A stretch of 64,000 bases of DNA. Source: Aquibium oceanicum (GTDB lineage: Bacteria; Pseudomonadota; Alphaproteobacteria; Rhizobiales; Rhizobiaceae). A program made the position numbers and the translations under genes. The notes beneath the pieces are model-generated. The model was not told the DNA's origin and ran no database searches. It was given only the letters and a program-made list of their open reading frames with translations. How positions within the stretch are numbered: position 1 is the first letter of the stretch; each line of letters begins with the position of its first letter. This document shows positions 1 through 7,168 of the stretch, in pieces. Location of the stretch: NCBI RefSeq assembly GCF_001889605.1, contig NZ_CP018171.1, forward strand, positions 868,001 to 932,000. Reading direction: 5' to 3'.

Positions 1-334
1 GCACCACATCGAGAAGCGAATCTTCGTCTGCCGGTTTCTCGATCACGCCGAGCGCATGAGGAACCCCTTGCGCCACCAGGGATGGATTGGCGGTAACGAA
101 GACGACCCGTGCACCCAGTTTGCCGAGTTCCTCCCCGATCAAATGCCCCGTCAGTCCATCGGCAAGGTGCAGATCGACGAGCGCGATGTCGGGACGGTTC
201 TGCCTGACTTTCGCACGCACTTCTTCCCGCGTCGATGCAATCCCCGCCGATATGAATCCTGCGTCCTCAAGGGCCGCTTCCATATCGAGGGCGATCAGAT
301 ACTCGTCTTCTACTATAAGCACTTTCTGTGGCAT
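1..334 (-). CDS. Single-domain response regulator (receiver domain), 3' end cut by window edge
   Basis: A CheY-like receiver domain that accepts a phosphoryl group from a histidine kinase. Reading from the ATG at 334, residues 9-11 are the acidic E-D-E cluster, D54 (in ALVDLH) is the phosphoacceptor, T81 and K100 (in IEKP) are the conserved switch residues, so all canonical positions are present. About 111 residues are visible and the rest lies beyond base 1; a free-standing receiver is usually about 120 residues, so no large output domain is expected but cannot be excluded. An EcfG-type promoter box lies 76 bases upstream and a histidine-kinase-like remnant overlaps that promoter. This suggests a regulator of, or controlled by, the general stress response; that role is inference. 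Confidence 0.85.
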   Translation of the reverse strand, partial: MPQKVLIVEDEYLIALDMEAALEDAGFISAGIASTREEVRAKVRQNRPDIALVDLHLADGLTGHLIGEELGKLGARVVFVTANPSLVAQGVPHALGVIEKPADEDSLLDVV

Positions 335-409
335 GTTCTTCGTCACACTGTTGCGGGTCGTAATCCGCTTCGCCTCCATCGCGGCCAACTTCCGCCGCCG
401 TGCGGCGAG

Positions 410-434
410 AACGCGGGTGAAGCAGGAAAGTTCC
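410..434 (-). promoter_or_regulatory. EcfG/RpoE2-type promoter box for the response regulator
   Basis: On the minus strand GGAAC (434-430) is followed after 16 bases by CGTT (413-410), an exact match to the alphaproteobacterial general-stress sigma consensus. It points at the response regulator starting at 334, with a leader of roughly 65-70 bases. Confidence 0.6.
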
Positions 435-545
435 AGCGACTTCTGATCCTGACTGCGGTTTCGGCATAGTCGCTTTGGCAATACCGACCGTGACCAGCGC
501 CTTTGCGATAGCCAGGCCCAGGCCGCGGGGGTCATTCTGCGGGAC
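415..545 (-). pseudogene. Probable histidine kinase C-terminal (HATPase_c) remnant
   Basis: In one minus-strand frame this stretch reads DPRGLGLAIAKALV (G-box motif at 492-524), then a short degenerate stretch and SGSEVAGTFLLHP, which resembles the final strand of a histidine-kinase ATPase domain. The N box, the F box and the rest of a kinase are not seen, and the frame continues as unrelated high-GC translation on both sides. It sits directly upstream of a response regulator in the same direction, which is where a partner kinase would be expected. I read it as the decayed tail of that kinase. The remainder of the 335-779 gap holds the promoter of the response regulator and the operators of the next gene, and nothing else recognisable. 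Confidence 0.35.
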
Positions 546-701
546 GATTGAGCGTTTGCCCCCGGCGGAGTTGTCGTGCGCGCCGGAGGGTTCATCGCTT
601 CCGCGATTGTCGTGAAGCGACCTGGGTTCCGAGCGAGCCGGAAAGGCGTGCCTTGCCACCTTCATATCGTGATGAAGACGCATGTTCCCCATCCGCAGTC
701 G

Positions 702-718
702 TTTTAGTCCGGCTAAAA
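702..718. promoter_or_regulatory. Operator copy 1 (TTTTAG-N5-CTAAAA) upstream of XRE-cupin gene
   Basis: A perfect 6-bp inverted repeat TTTTAG/CTAAAA with a 5-base spacer, 62 bases upstream of the regulator start. The same layout recurs 51 bp downstream (753-769), close to five helical turns, which fits cooperative binding of a dimeric XRE-family regulator. A -35-like TTGACA (726-731) lies between the two copies. Confidence 0.6.
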
Positions 719-752
719 ATCCCGCTTGACAAGCCAATTCGGCTTGGTCAGA

Positions 753-769
753 TTTTACAAATACTAAAA
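753..769. promoter_or_regulatory. Operator copy 2 (TTTTAC-N5-CTAAAA) over the promoter of XRE-cupin gene
   Basis: Second copy of the same palindrome with one mismatch (TTTTAC/CTAAAA, 5-base spacer). It covers the place where a -10 element would lie relative to the TTGACA at 726-731 and ends 10 bases before the TTG start at 780, so occupation should block transcription of the operon. Confidence 0.55.
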
Positions 770-779
770 CGGGTGCAGC

Positions 780-1466
780 TTGGAAAATCACATCGAGTTC
801 GCAGGCGACGACGATACCGCCCCGCAGGTGCCGCTGGGTGATCGGTTGCGCGCCCGCCGTCGGGCTCTCGGCCTCACCCTCAAGGAAGTCGCGGACGGCG
901 CCGGTCTGTCGGTGGGCTTCATTTCCCAGATCGAGAGGGGGATCACGACGCCATCGCTCTCCTCGCTCGCCAACGTGGCTCGTGTCCTGAAGGTTCACCT
1001 GAGCGAATTCCTGTCGCAGCCGAAGGTCACGGCTCCGATGACGCGGCACGACCAGCGGCCGCACTATGCGGTCGGCGGCAACTCGCTCGTCTACGAACGA
1101 CTGTCCACCTCCTTCCCGGGCAACGTGCTGCGCAGCGTCATCATCCACGAGCCGCCGGGATATCGATCCGAGCCGATCGCGCATGACGGCGAGGAGATAT
1201 TCTACGTCCTCGAAGGCGGGATCACCGTCGAAATCGAAGGGGAGATCAACATCCTCGAAGCTGGAGACTCGCTCCATTTCCCGTCGACTCGGATTCACTC
1301 GTCCTGGAACCACACCGGCCTGCCGGCCACGATCCTGCACACGTGCACCATGGACGTCTTCGGTGACGATCAGAATGCGCAGGGCGAGCATCCCGTCCTC
1401 CGCCGGGTCGCTCTCAACGGGAACGAAACTGCCAAACCAAAGAAAACCACAGGGGAATCGTCATGA
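780..1466 (+). CDS. XRE-family transcriptional regulator with C-terminal cupin domain
   Basis: Local regulator of the downstream transport and hydantoinase operon. Residues of about 20-75 form a Cro/C1 helix-turn-helix (LRARRRALGLTLKEVA, then VGFISQIERG); about 110-205 form a cupin sensor domain (PGYRSEP...HDGEEIFYVLEG). This two-domain architecture is typical of regulators that sense a small metabolite such as an amino acid, polyamine or their derivatives. The start is a TTG at 780; no in-frame ATG precedes the helix-turn-helix. It overlaps the next gene by ATGA. Two copies of a 17-bp palindrome in front of it point to autoregulation. Confidence 0.88.
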   Translation: MENHIEFAGDDDTAPQVPLGDRLRARRRALGLTLKEVADGAGLSVGFISQIERGITTPSLSSLANVARVLKVHLSEFLSQPKVTAPMTRHDQRPHYAVGGNSLVYERLSTSFPGNVLRSVIIHEPPGYRSEPIAHDGEEIFYVLEGGITVEIEGEINILEAGDSLHFPSTRIHSSWNHTGLPATILHTCTMDVFGDDQNAQGEHPVLRRVALNGNETAKPKKTTGESS

Positions 1467-3064
1467 ACAAGACTACAAGAATGCTCTCGGCAGCGCTCCT
1501 CGCCGCGACCTTTCTCACACCCGCGATGATCGCGCAGGCTTCGGCCCAGTCCGTCCTGCGTCTCGATGAAGTTGCAGTCGGAGAGCTCGATCCCGGGAAG
1601 GCGACGGACTACGCCGACTCGATCCTGATGTTCAACGTCTACGACACGCTGGTCCTGCCGATACAGGGCGGCCCGGGCTATGCGCCGCATCTGGCCGAAA
1701 GCTGGGAGGCTGAGGGCTCGGATTTCGTCTTCAAACTGCGCGAGGACGTGAAATTCCAGAGCGGCAACCCGCTGACCGCCGAGGACGTCGTCTTCTCCTT
1801 CGACCGCATGAAGGAACTCGGACAGGGGCTGTCATTCGTCTTCGACAAGGTCGAAAGCGCAGAAGCGGTCGACGAACACACCGTCCGTTTCAATCTGACC
1901 GAAGCCTATTCGCCCTTCATCGCCTCGCTCGTGCGGCTGCCGATCATCGACAAGAAGTTGGTGATGGAGAACCTCGGCGAAGGCGAGGGGGAGATGAAGG
2001 ACTGGGGTCAGGCCTATCTTTCCGGCAACAGCGCGGGAACAGGCGCTTACGCGGTCGTTTCGCACAACCCGCAGCAGGAAACGGTCATGGAGAAGAACCC
2101 GGACTATTTCCTGGGCGTTCCTGACGTCGCTCCGGACCAGGTTCGTCTGCGCTATGGCCTCGAGGCCGCGACGGTACGGACGCTCATCGCCCAGGGCGAG
2201 CACGACATCTCCTCGCAGTGGCTGCCGCCGGAGGTGCTGAAGTCGCTCGCCGCGGACGGCGCGCAGATCCTGACCGAGACCGGCGGCGGCGCCTTCTACG
2301 TCAAGATGAACACCCAGAAGCCGCCGCTCGACGACGTCAACTGCCGCATGGCGCTGGCGAAAGCCTACGACTACGCCGCCGGGATCACCATGGTGGCAGT
2401 CACCGACGACGTCGCGCAGGGAAGCCCGTCCACCGGCGCGGTTCCGGTCGGCATGTTCGGCGCCAACCCGGCCGAAGACGTGCTGAAGCGCGATCTCGAA
2501 GCCGCGAAGCAGCGCCTCGCGGACTGCAAGTACAGCCCGGAGGACTTCACGCTCGAACTGTCGTGGATCGGCGAAGTGCCGATCGAGGAGCGCTTCGCAT
2601 TGCTCATGCAGGCGAACTTCGCCGAACTCGGCATCAAGTCCGAGATCCGCAAGGTGCCGTGGGCGCTCTACACGGAGCAGGTCGCCAAGCCCGAGAACAC
2701 GCCCAACATCTCGCAGATATTCGTGAACGCGGTCACCGGGGATCCCGATACGCTGCTCTACCCGATGTACCACTCTTCGGTCGCGGGAACGTGGCAGTCG
2801 CCCGAATATCTGAAGGACGACAAGGTCGACGAACTCCTGGCCAAGGGCCGTACCGTCACCGATCCCGCCGAACGCGAGGCGGCCTATGCCGAACTCAACG
2901 ACCGGCTGATGGAGATCGCGCCGACGATCTACGGCTATGATCGCCAGTCCCTGTTCGCCGCGTCCAATCGCGTGAAAGCCCCGGCGCTCAGCGATCCGGA
3001 GAAGGCGTTCGGGCTCGACGGAATGGGCTTCTCCTTCCGGCTCATGGAAATGACGGGCGAGTAG
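1463..3064 (+). CDS. ABC transporter substrate-binding protein, family 5 (peptide/opine type)
   Basis: Periplasmic solute receptor of a Dpp/Opp-type importer. The first ~29 residues are a Sec signal peptide ending near AQASAQ; the mature part has the usual family features such as YDTLV, AESWE and FKLREDVKFQSG. Its length of 533 residues is normal for SBP_bac_5. It is followed, after a strong hairpin, by two permease and two ATPase genes. The substrate cannot be read from sequence; the hydantoinase genes downstream suggest a cyclic amide, oxoproline-like or modified amino-acid compound. That assignment is inference. Confidence 0.9.
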   Translation: MNKTTRMLSAALLAATFLTPAMIAQASAQSVLRLDEVAVGELDPGKATDYADSILMFNVYDTLVLPIQGGPGYAPHLAESWEAEGSDFVFKLREDVKFQSGNPLTAEDVVFSFDRMKELGQGLSFVFDKVESAEAVDEHTVRFNLTEAYSPFIASLVRLPIIDKKLVMENLGEGEGEMKDWGQAYLSGNSAGTGAYAVVSHNPQQETVMEKNPDYFLGVPDVAPDQVRLRYGLEAATVRTLIAQGEHDISSQWLPPEVLKSLAADGAQILTETGGGAFYVKMNTQKPPLDDVNCRMALAKAYDYAAGITMVAVTDDVAQGSPSTGAVPVGMFGANPAEDVLKRDLEAAKQRLADCKYSPEDFTLELSWIGEVPIEERFALLMQANFAELGIKSEIRKVPWALYTEQVAKPENTPNISQIFVNAVTGDPDTLLYPMYHSSVAGTWQSPEYLKDDKVDELLAKGRTVTDPAEREAAYAELNDRLMEIAPTIYGYDRQSLFAASNRVKAPALSDPEKAFGLDGMGFSFRLMEMTGE

Positions 3065-3079
3065 CGCCCGCAACCCGCG

Positions 3080-3102
3080 GGGCCGGCGACTGGCGCCGGC
3101 CC
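3080..3102 (+). terminator. Intercistronic hairpin between binding protein and permeases
   Basis: Perfect 9-bp stem GGGCCGGCG/CGCCGGCCC with a 5-base loop, 16 bases after the binding-protein stop and without a T-run. It probably attenuates read-through or protects the upstream message, giving more binding protein than permease. Confidence 0.55.
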
Positions 3103-3123
3103 TTCGCAAACGGACATACGATC

Positions 3124-4149
3124 ATGCCGCCTGTCGTCCGCCTCCTCGCGAAGCGGCTAGGGACTTCGCTCATCGTGTTGGCGGGGGTCTCGATGCTGAT
3201 ATTCGCCATTGCCCGGATCATTCCCGGCGATCCCGCCCGCATCGCGCTGGGGCCGAACGCCACGGCCGAGCAACTCGCGATGCTGCGCGAACGGCTGCAT
3301 CTCGACGATTCCATCGTCGTGCAATACGCGTATTTCATCCGTGATCTGTTCCAAGGAGATCTCGGCATCTCCCTCTACACGAACCGTCCGGTGACCGCCG
3401 ACATCGCGCAGTTCCTGCCAGCCACGCTGGAGCTGATCGTCGTGGCCGGACTGATGATGGTGCTGGTCGGCTTGCCGCTCGGGATCATCTCGGCGCGCTA
3501 CCGGGGGTCGTGGGCGGACAATCTCATCCGCCTGGTGACGCTGCTCGGCGTGTCCGCGCCAAGCTTCGTGTGGGCGGTCATCCTCATGCTGCTCTTCGCT
3601 TTCTTCCTGCCGATCTTCCCGATCGCGGGCCGCATCACCGACAGCTACACGATCGATCCGGTCACCGGCTTCCTGTTCATCGATACGCTGCTGGCGGGCA
3701 ATGTTGCCGCTTTCGGCGATGCCGCATGGCACATCATACTGCCGGCCTTCGCGCTGGCGCTCTCTGGGATCGGGCAGGCGGCCCGTCTGACGCGCTCCAA
3801 CATGGTGGAGACCTACGACAAGCCGTACATCGAGATGGCGCAGTCCTACGGATTCCCGGAATCGAAGATCGCGCGCCGCTTCGCCTTCCGCCCATCGCTC
3901 ATCCCGTCGCTCACCATCATCGGTCTGGATTTCGCGGCGATGCTCGGCAACGCGTTCCTTGTCGAGGCGGTGTTCGCGTGGCCGGGGCTCTCCCGCTACG
4001 GCGTCGCCGTCATCCTCAGGAAAGACCTGAACGCCATCGTCGGCACGGTCCTCATCATCTCGGCCATGTTCCTCGTCGTGAACATCGTGGTCGACCTCCT
4101 GATCGCCTTCATCAATCCGCGCATCCGTTTGTCGCAGAGGGCTGCATGA
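3124..4149 (+). CDS. ABC transporter permease, DppB-like
   Basis: Inner-membrane permease of the peptide-type importer, 341 residues with six predicted membrane segments. The N-terminus (RLLAKRLGTSLIVLAGVSML) and the first periplasmic part with PGDPAR and ALGPNA are typical of DppB/OppB. The EAA loop region is seen near residues 240-260 (YGFPESKIARRF). It overlaps the following gene by ATGA, showing translational coupling. Confidence 0.9.
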   Translation: MPPVVRLLAKRLGTSLIVLAGVSMLIFAIARIIPGDPARIALGPNATAEQLAMLRERLHLDDSIVVQYAYFIRDLFQGDLGISLYTNRPVTADIAQFLPATLELIVVAGLMMVLVGLPLGIISARYRGSWADNLIRLVTLLGVSAPSFVWAVILMLLFAFFLPIFPIAGRITDSYTIDPVTGFLFIDTLLAGNVAAFGDAAWHIILPAFALALSGIGQAARLTRSNMVETYDKPYIEMAQSYGFPESKIARRFAFRPSLIPSLTIIGLDFAAMLGNAFLVEAVFAWPGLSRYGVAVILRKDLNAIVGTVLIISAMFLVVNIVVDLLIAFINPRIRLSQRAA

Positions 4150-4979
4150 AGCGGACGCTCTTCATCCTGCTTCGCAATCCGCTGTCGGTGATCGGCCTGA
4201 TCCTGGTCGGAACCGTCGTCCTATCGGCCATCTTCGCCGATTTCATCGCGCCTTTTCCCAGCCACAGCGGAGCCGTCGTCGACTTCGCCAACTTCAACAA
4301 GGCGCCGGAATGGCCCTATATCTTCGGAACCGATCTCGTCGGCCGGGATCTCTTTTCGCGCATCCTCTACGCCTACCGCATCTCGCTGCTTCTCGGCGTG
4401 GTGGTGCTAGCGGTCGCGGTTCCCGTGGGTGTCACCATCGGCCTCGTCGCGGGTTACGTGGGCGGCTGGACCGAATACGTGCTGATGCGGGTGACGGACG
4501 TTTTCCTGTCCATCCCGCCGCTGGTTCTCGCGCTCTCGATGATGGGGTTGCTGGAGCCGACGCTGACCAACGGCATGTTGGCGGTCACGGTGATGTGGTG
4601 GCCCTGGTACACGCGGCTCGTCTACAATCTCACCCGCTCGGAGAAGGAAGAAGGCTACGTGCTCGCGGCGGAGGTGATCGGCGCGTCGAAAGCGCATGTG
4701 ATCTTCCGCGAAATCCTGCCGAACTGCGTGCCGTCGATCGTCACCAAGATGACGCTCGACCTCGGCTTCGTCATCCTCATCGCCTCCTCGCTCTCATTCC
4801 TCGGGCTCGGTGTGCAGCCGCCCACGCCTGACCTGGGTTCCATGGTGGCCGACGGCGCAAAGTACTTGCCCGATTCCTGGTGGCTGACCGTGTTTCCGGG
4901 GCTCGCCATCCTTGTCGCGGTCTTCGGCTTCAACCTGCTCGGCGATGCTCTGCGGGACGTGCTCGGAGCCGAGCAATGA
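4146..4979 (+). CDS. ABC transporter permease, DppC-like
   Basis: Second permease of the importer, 277 residues. It begins with the usual DppC N-terminal hydrophobic segment (NPLSVIGLILVGTVVLSAIF), then the GTDLVGRDLFSRI motif that marks this family, and the coupling EAA loop (AAEVIGASKAHVIFREI, about residues 175-195). The ATG at 4146 overlaps the stop of the upstream permease, and the stop overlaps the next ATG. Confidence 0.9.
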   Translation: MKRTLFILLRNPLSVIGLILVGTVVLSAIFADFIAPFPSHSGAVVDFANFNKAPEWPYIFGTDLVGRDLFSRILYAYRISLLLGVVVLAVAVPVGVTIGLVAGYVGGWTEYVLMRVTDVFLSIPPLVLALSMMGLLEPTLTNGMLAVTVMWWPWYTRLVYNLTRSEKEEGYVLAAEVIGASKAHVIFREILPNCVPSIVTKMTLDLGFVILIASSLSFLGLGVQPPTPDLGSMVADGAKYLPDSWWLTVFPGLAILVAVFGFNLLGDALRDVLGAEQ

Positions 4980-5866
4980 CCGCGCCGACGCTTCTTATCC
5001 GGGACCTGCACCTCGGCTTCCGCGGCTGGGCCGGGCAGGTCGACGTGCTGCACGGAATCTCCCTCCATATCAACAAGGGCGAGCGGGTGGCGCTCGTGGG
5101 CGAGTCCGGTTCGGGCAAGTCGGTCACCGCGCGCATCGTCCTGGGGCTCCTGCAGCAGACACGCAGTGCTAGGGTATCGGGACTGGTCGCGTTCGATGGC
5201 CGCGATCTCGCCGAACTGTCGGAGACGGAACGGCATCGTCTGCGCGGCAACCGCATGTCGATGATCTTTCAGGATCCGATGTCCTCGCTCAATCCGGTCT
5301 TTCGCATCGGCGAGCAGTTCCACGAGGTGCTGAAGCGGGCGGAGCCCGGCATAGGTCCGGTCGCGGCGGGGGACAAGGCCGCCGCCGCGCTGGCGGACGT
5401 CGCCATTCCCGATCCGCAGCGGGCGCTCGATTCCTACGCGTTCCAGCTTTCGGGTGGCATGAACCAGCGCGTCATGATTGCGATGGCGCTGGCCAACGAA
5501 CCTTCGCTGCTGATCGCCGACGAACCGGGCACCGCCCTCGACGTCACCGTCCAGGCGCAGACTTTGCAGCTGATGCGCGCCCTCGTGGAGAAGCATCGCA
5601 CCTCGGTGCTGTTCATCTCGCACAATCTCGGCGTGGTCCGCGAGTTCGCCGACCGGGTCTACGTTATCTACAAGGGCCGGATCGTCGAACACGGGCGCAC
5701 CGCCGATCTGTTCGCCGATCCGCGCCATCCCTATACCCGCGCGCTGCTTTCGGCCGTGCCGCGCATCACCGGAGAGGGCATCCCGGAAATCGAGGACGTT
5801 TCGGAGTACTACTTCCAGCCGCTGGTCGTGCACGACGGGTGTGCCGAGCCGGAGATTGCCGGATGA
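4976..5866 (+). CDS. ABC transporter ATP-binding protein, DppD-like
   Basis: First ATPase of the importer, 296 residues. Walker A is GESGSGKS (about residues 42-49), the signature is LSGGMNQR, Walker B LLIADEPGTALD, and the switch histidine lies in LFISHNLG. It ends with a short C-terminal tail that lacks the cysteine cluster of long OppD-type ATPases. It is coupled to both neighbours by ATGA overlaps. Confidence 0.92.
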   Translation: MTAPTLLIRDLHLGFRGWAGQVDVLHGISLHINKGERVALVGESGSGKSVTARIVLGLLQQTRSARVSGLVAFDGRDLAELSETERHRLRGNRMSMIFQDPMSSLNPVFRIGEQFHEVLKRAEPGIGPVAAGDKAAAALADVAIPDPQRALDSYAFQLSGGMNQRVMIAMALANEPSLLIADEPGTALDVTVQAQTLQLMRALVEKHRTSVLFISHNLGVVREFADRVYVIYKGRIVEHGRTADLFADPRHPYTRALLSAVPRITGEGIPEIEDVSEYYFQPLVVHDGCAEPEIAG

Positions 5867-6675
5867 CGCATTTCCTTTCGCTTCGGTCGGTCTCCAAGAT
5901 TTTCGCCCAGGGCGGTCATGAGGTGCGGGCCGTCGAAGACGTCTCCATCGACGTCGAGGAAGGCGAATGCCTCGCCATCGTCGGCGAGAGCGGCTCGGGC
6001 AAATCGACGATCGCCAACATGATCCTCGGCATCTATCCCCCTTCGATCGGCACGATCTCCTACCGGGGTGAGTTGCTGCCTGCGCGACGCACGCTTGCCC
6101 ATCGTCGCGCGATCCAGCTCGTTCAGCAGAACCCGCTGTCTTCTCTCAATCCGCAACGCTCGGTCGGCGCATCCCTGCGCCTGCCGCTGGACGTCCATGG
6201 CCTCGGAGAACGAGCGCGGCGCCGCGATCGGGTCGGGCAACTGCTCGAAGAGGTGGGGCTGCCGGCGGACTATGCACGGCGCTCGCCGGGATCGCTTTCG
6301 GGCGGTCAGCGCCAGCGCGTGGCGATTGCGAGGGCGCTTGCCTGCGAATCCGAACTCGTGGTGCTCGACGAACCGACGTCGGCGCTCGACGTGCTGGTCC
6401 AGGCCCGGGTGCTGAAGCTGCTGGACGGCCTGCGCCGCAAGCGGGGCCTGACCTACGTCTTCATCACCCACGATCTCTCCGTCGTTCGCAACATCGCCGA
6501 TCGCGTCGCGGTCTTCGAGCGCGGCCGGTTGGTCGAGCTCAACCAGACCGGAAAGATCTTTTCCGATCCGGATCACGACTACACGCGCCGTCTCATCGGC
6601 GCCGTCCCGGTCGTCACCGCCGAAGAGGTTCGGCTGCGCGACCGTCTCATGAAGAAGGAAAATGCAAGTGCCTGA
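5863..6675 (+). CDS. ABC transporter ATP-binding protein, DppF-like
   Basis: Second ATPase of the importer, 270 residues. Walker A GESGSGKS, Q-loop VQQNPLSSLNP, signature LSGGQRQR, Walker B LVVLDEPTSALD and switch histidine FITHDLS are all intact. With the DppD-like partner it forms the heterodimeric motor. The start is the ATG overlapping the previous stop at 5866. Confidence 0.92.
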   Translation: MTHFLSLRSVSKIFAQGGHEVRAVEDVSIDVEEGECLAIVGESGSGKSTIANMILGIYPPSIGTISYRGELLPARRTLAHRRAIQLVQQNPLSSLNPQRSVGASLRLPLDVHGLGERARRRDRVGQLLEEVGLPADYARRSPGSLSGGQRQRVAIARALACESELVVLDEPTSALDVLVQARVLKLLDGLRRKRGLTYVFITHDLSVVRNIADRVAVFERGRLVELNQTGKIFSDPDHDYTRRLIGAVPVVTAEEVRLRDRLMKKENASA

Positions 6676-7165
6676 CTACGCGAAGTTCCTCACGGCGGCG
6701 GGCGCCGCCGGGCCGCAGCCGCAGCCCGTATTCGATGCCCTCTGCGCACTGACGCAGGAACTGGTGGGCGCCAGACTCTTCACCATCATGACCAGCGACC
6801 GCGCGCATCGGGTCAATGCGCGGGTCTATTCGAACATGCCAGACGCTTATCCGGTCTCGGGAACGAAGCCGGCTAACGAGACCGACTGGTCTCGTCAGGT
6901 GATCGGCGAAAGGAAGACTTTCGTCGCCAATGACATCGAGGGAATCAAGGCCGTGTTCGACGACTGGAAACTGATCCGCTCGCTCGGCTGCGAGAGCGTC
7001 ATGAACGTGCCGATCCTGATCGACGGCGAGGTCGCCGGAACCATCAACTGCCTGGACGCGGCGGGCCACTACACGCCCGAACGCGTCGAGGCCGCCGAAG
7101 CGCTCAAGCTGCCCGGCCTCGTCTGCCTTCTGCTGCACGACCGAACGAACCGAAAGGGAGCCTGA
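6662..7165 (+). CDS. GAF-domain protein
   Basis: A 167-residue protein made almost entirely of one GAF fold (about residues 20-160), with the segment VMNVPILIDGEVAGTINCLD characteristic of GAF sensor or free-methionine-sulfoxide-reductase-like domains. No output domain, helix-turn-helix or transmembrane segment is present. It overlaps the upstream ATPase gene by 14 bases and ends 3 bases before hyuA, so it is an integral operon member. It could bind the imported ligand or act as a small enzyme; the function is not known. Confidence 0.75.
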   Translation: MQVPDYAKFLTAAGAAGPQPQPVFDALCALTQELVGARLFTIMTSDRAHRVNARVYSNMPDAYPVSGTKPANETDWSRQVIGERKTFVANDIEGIKAVFDDWKLIRSLGCESVMNVPILIDGEVAGTINCLDAAGHYTPERVEAAEALKLPGLVCLLLHDRTNRKGA

Positions 7166-7168
7166 TCC

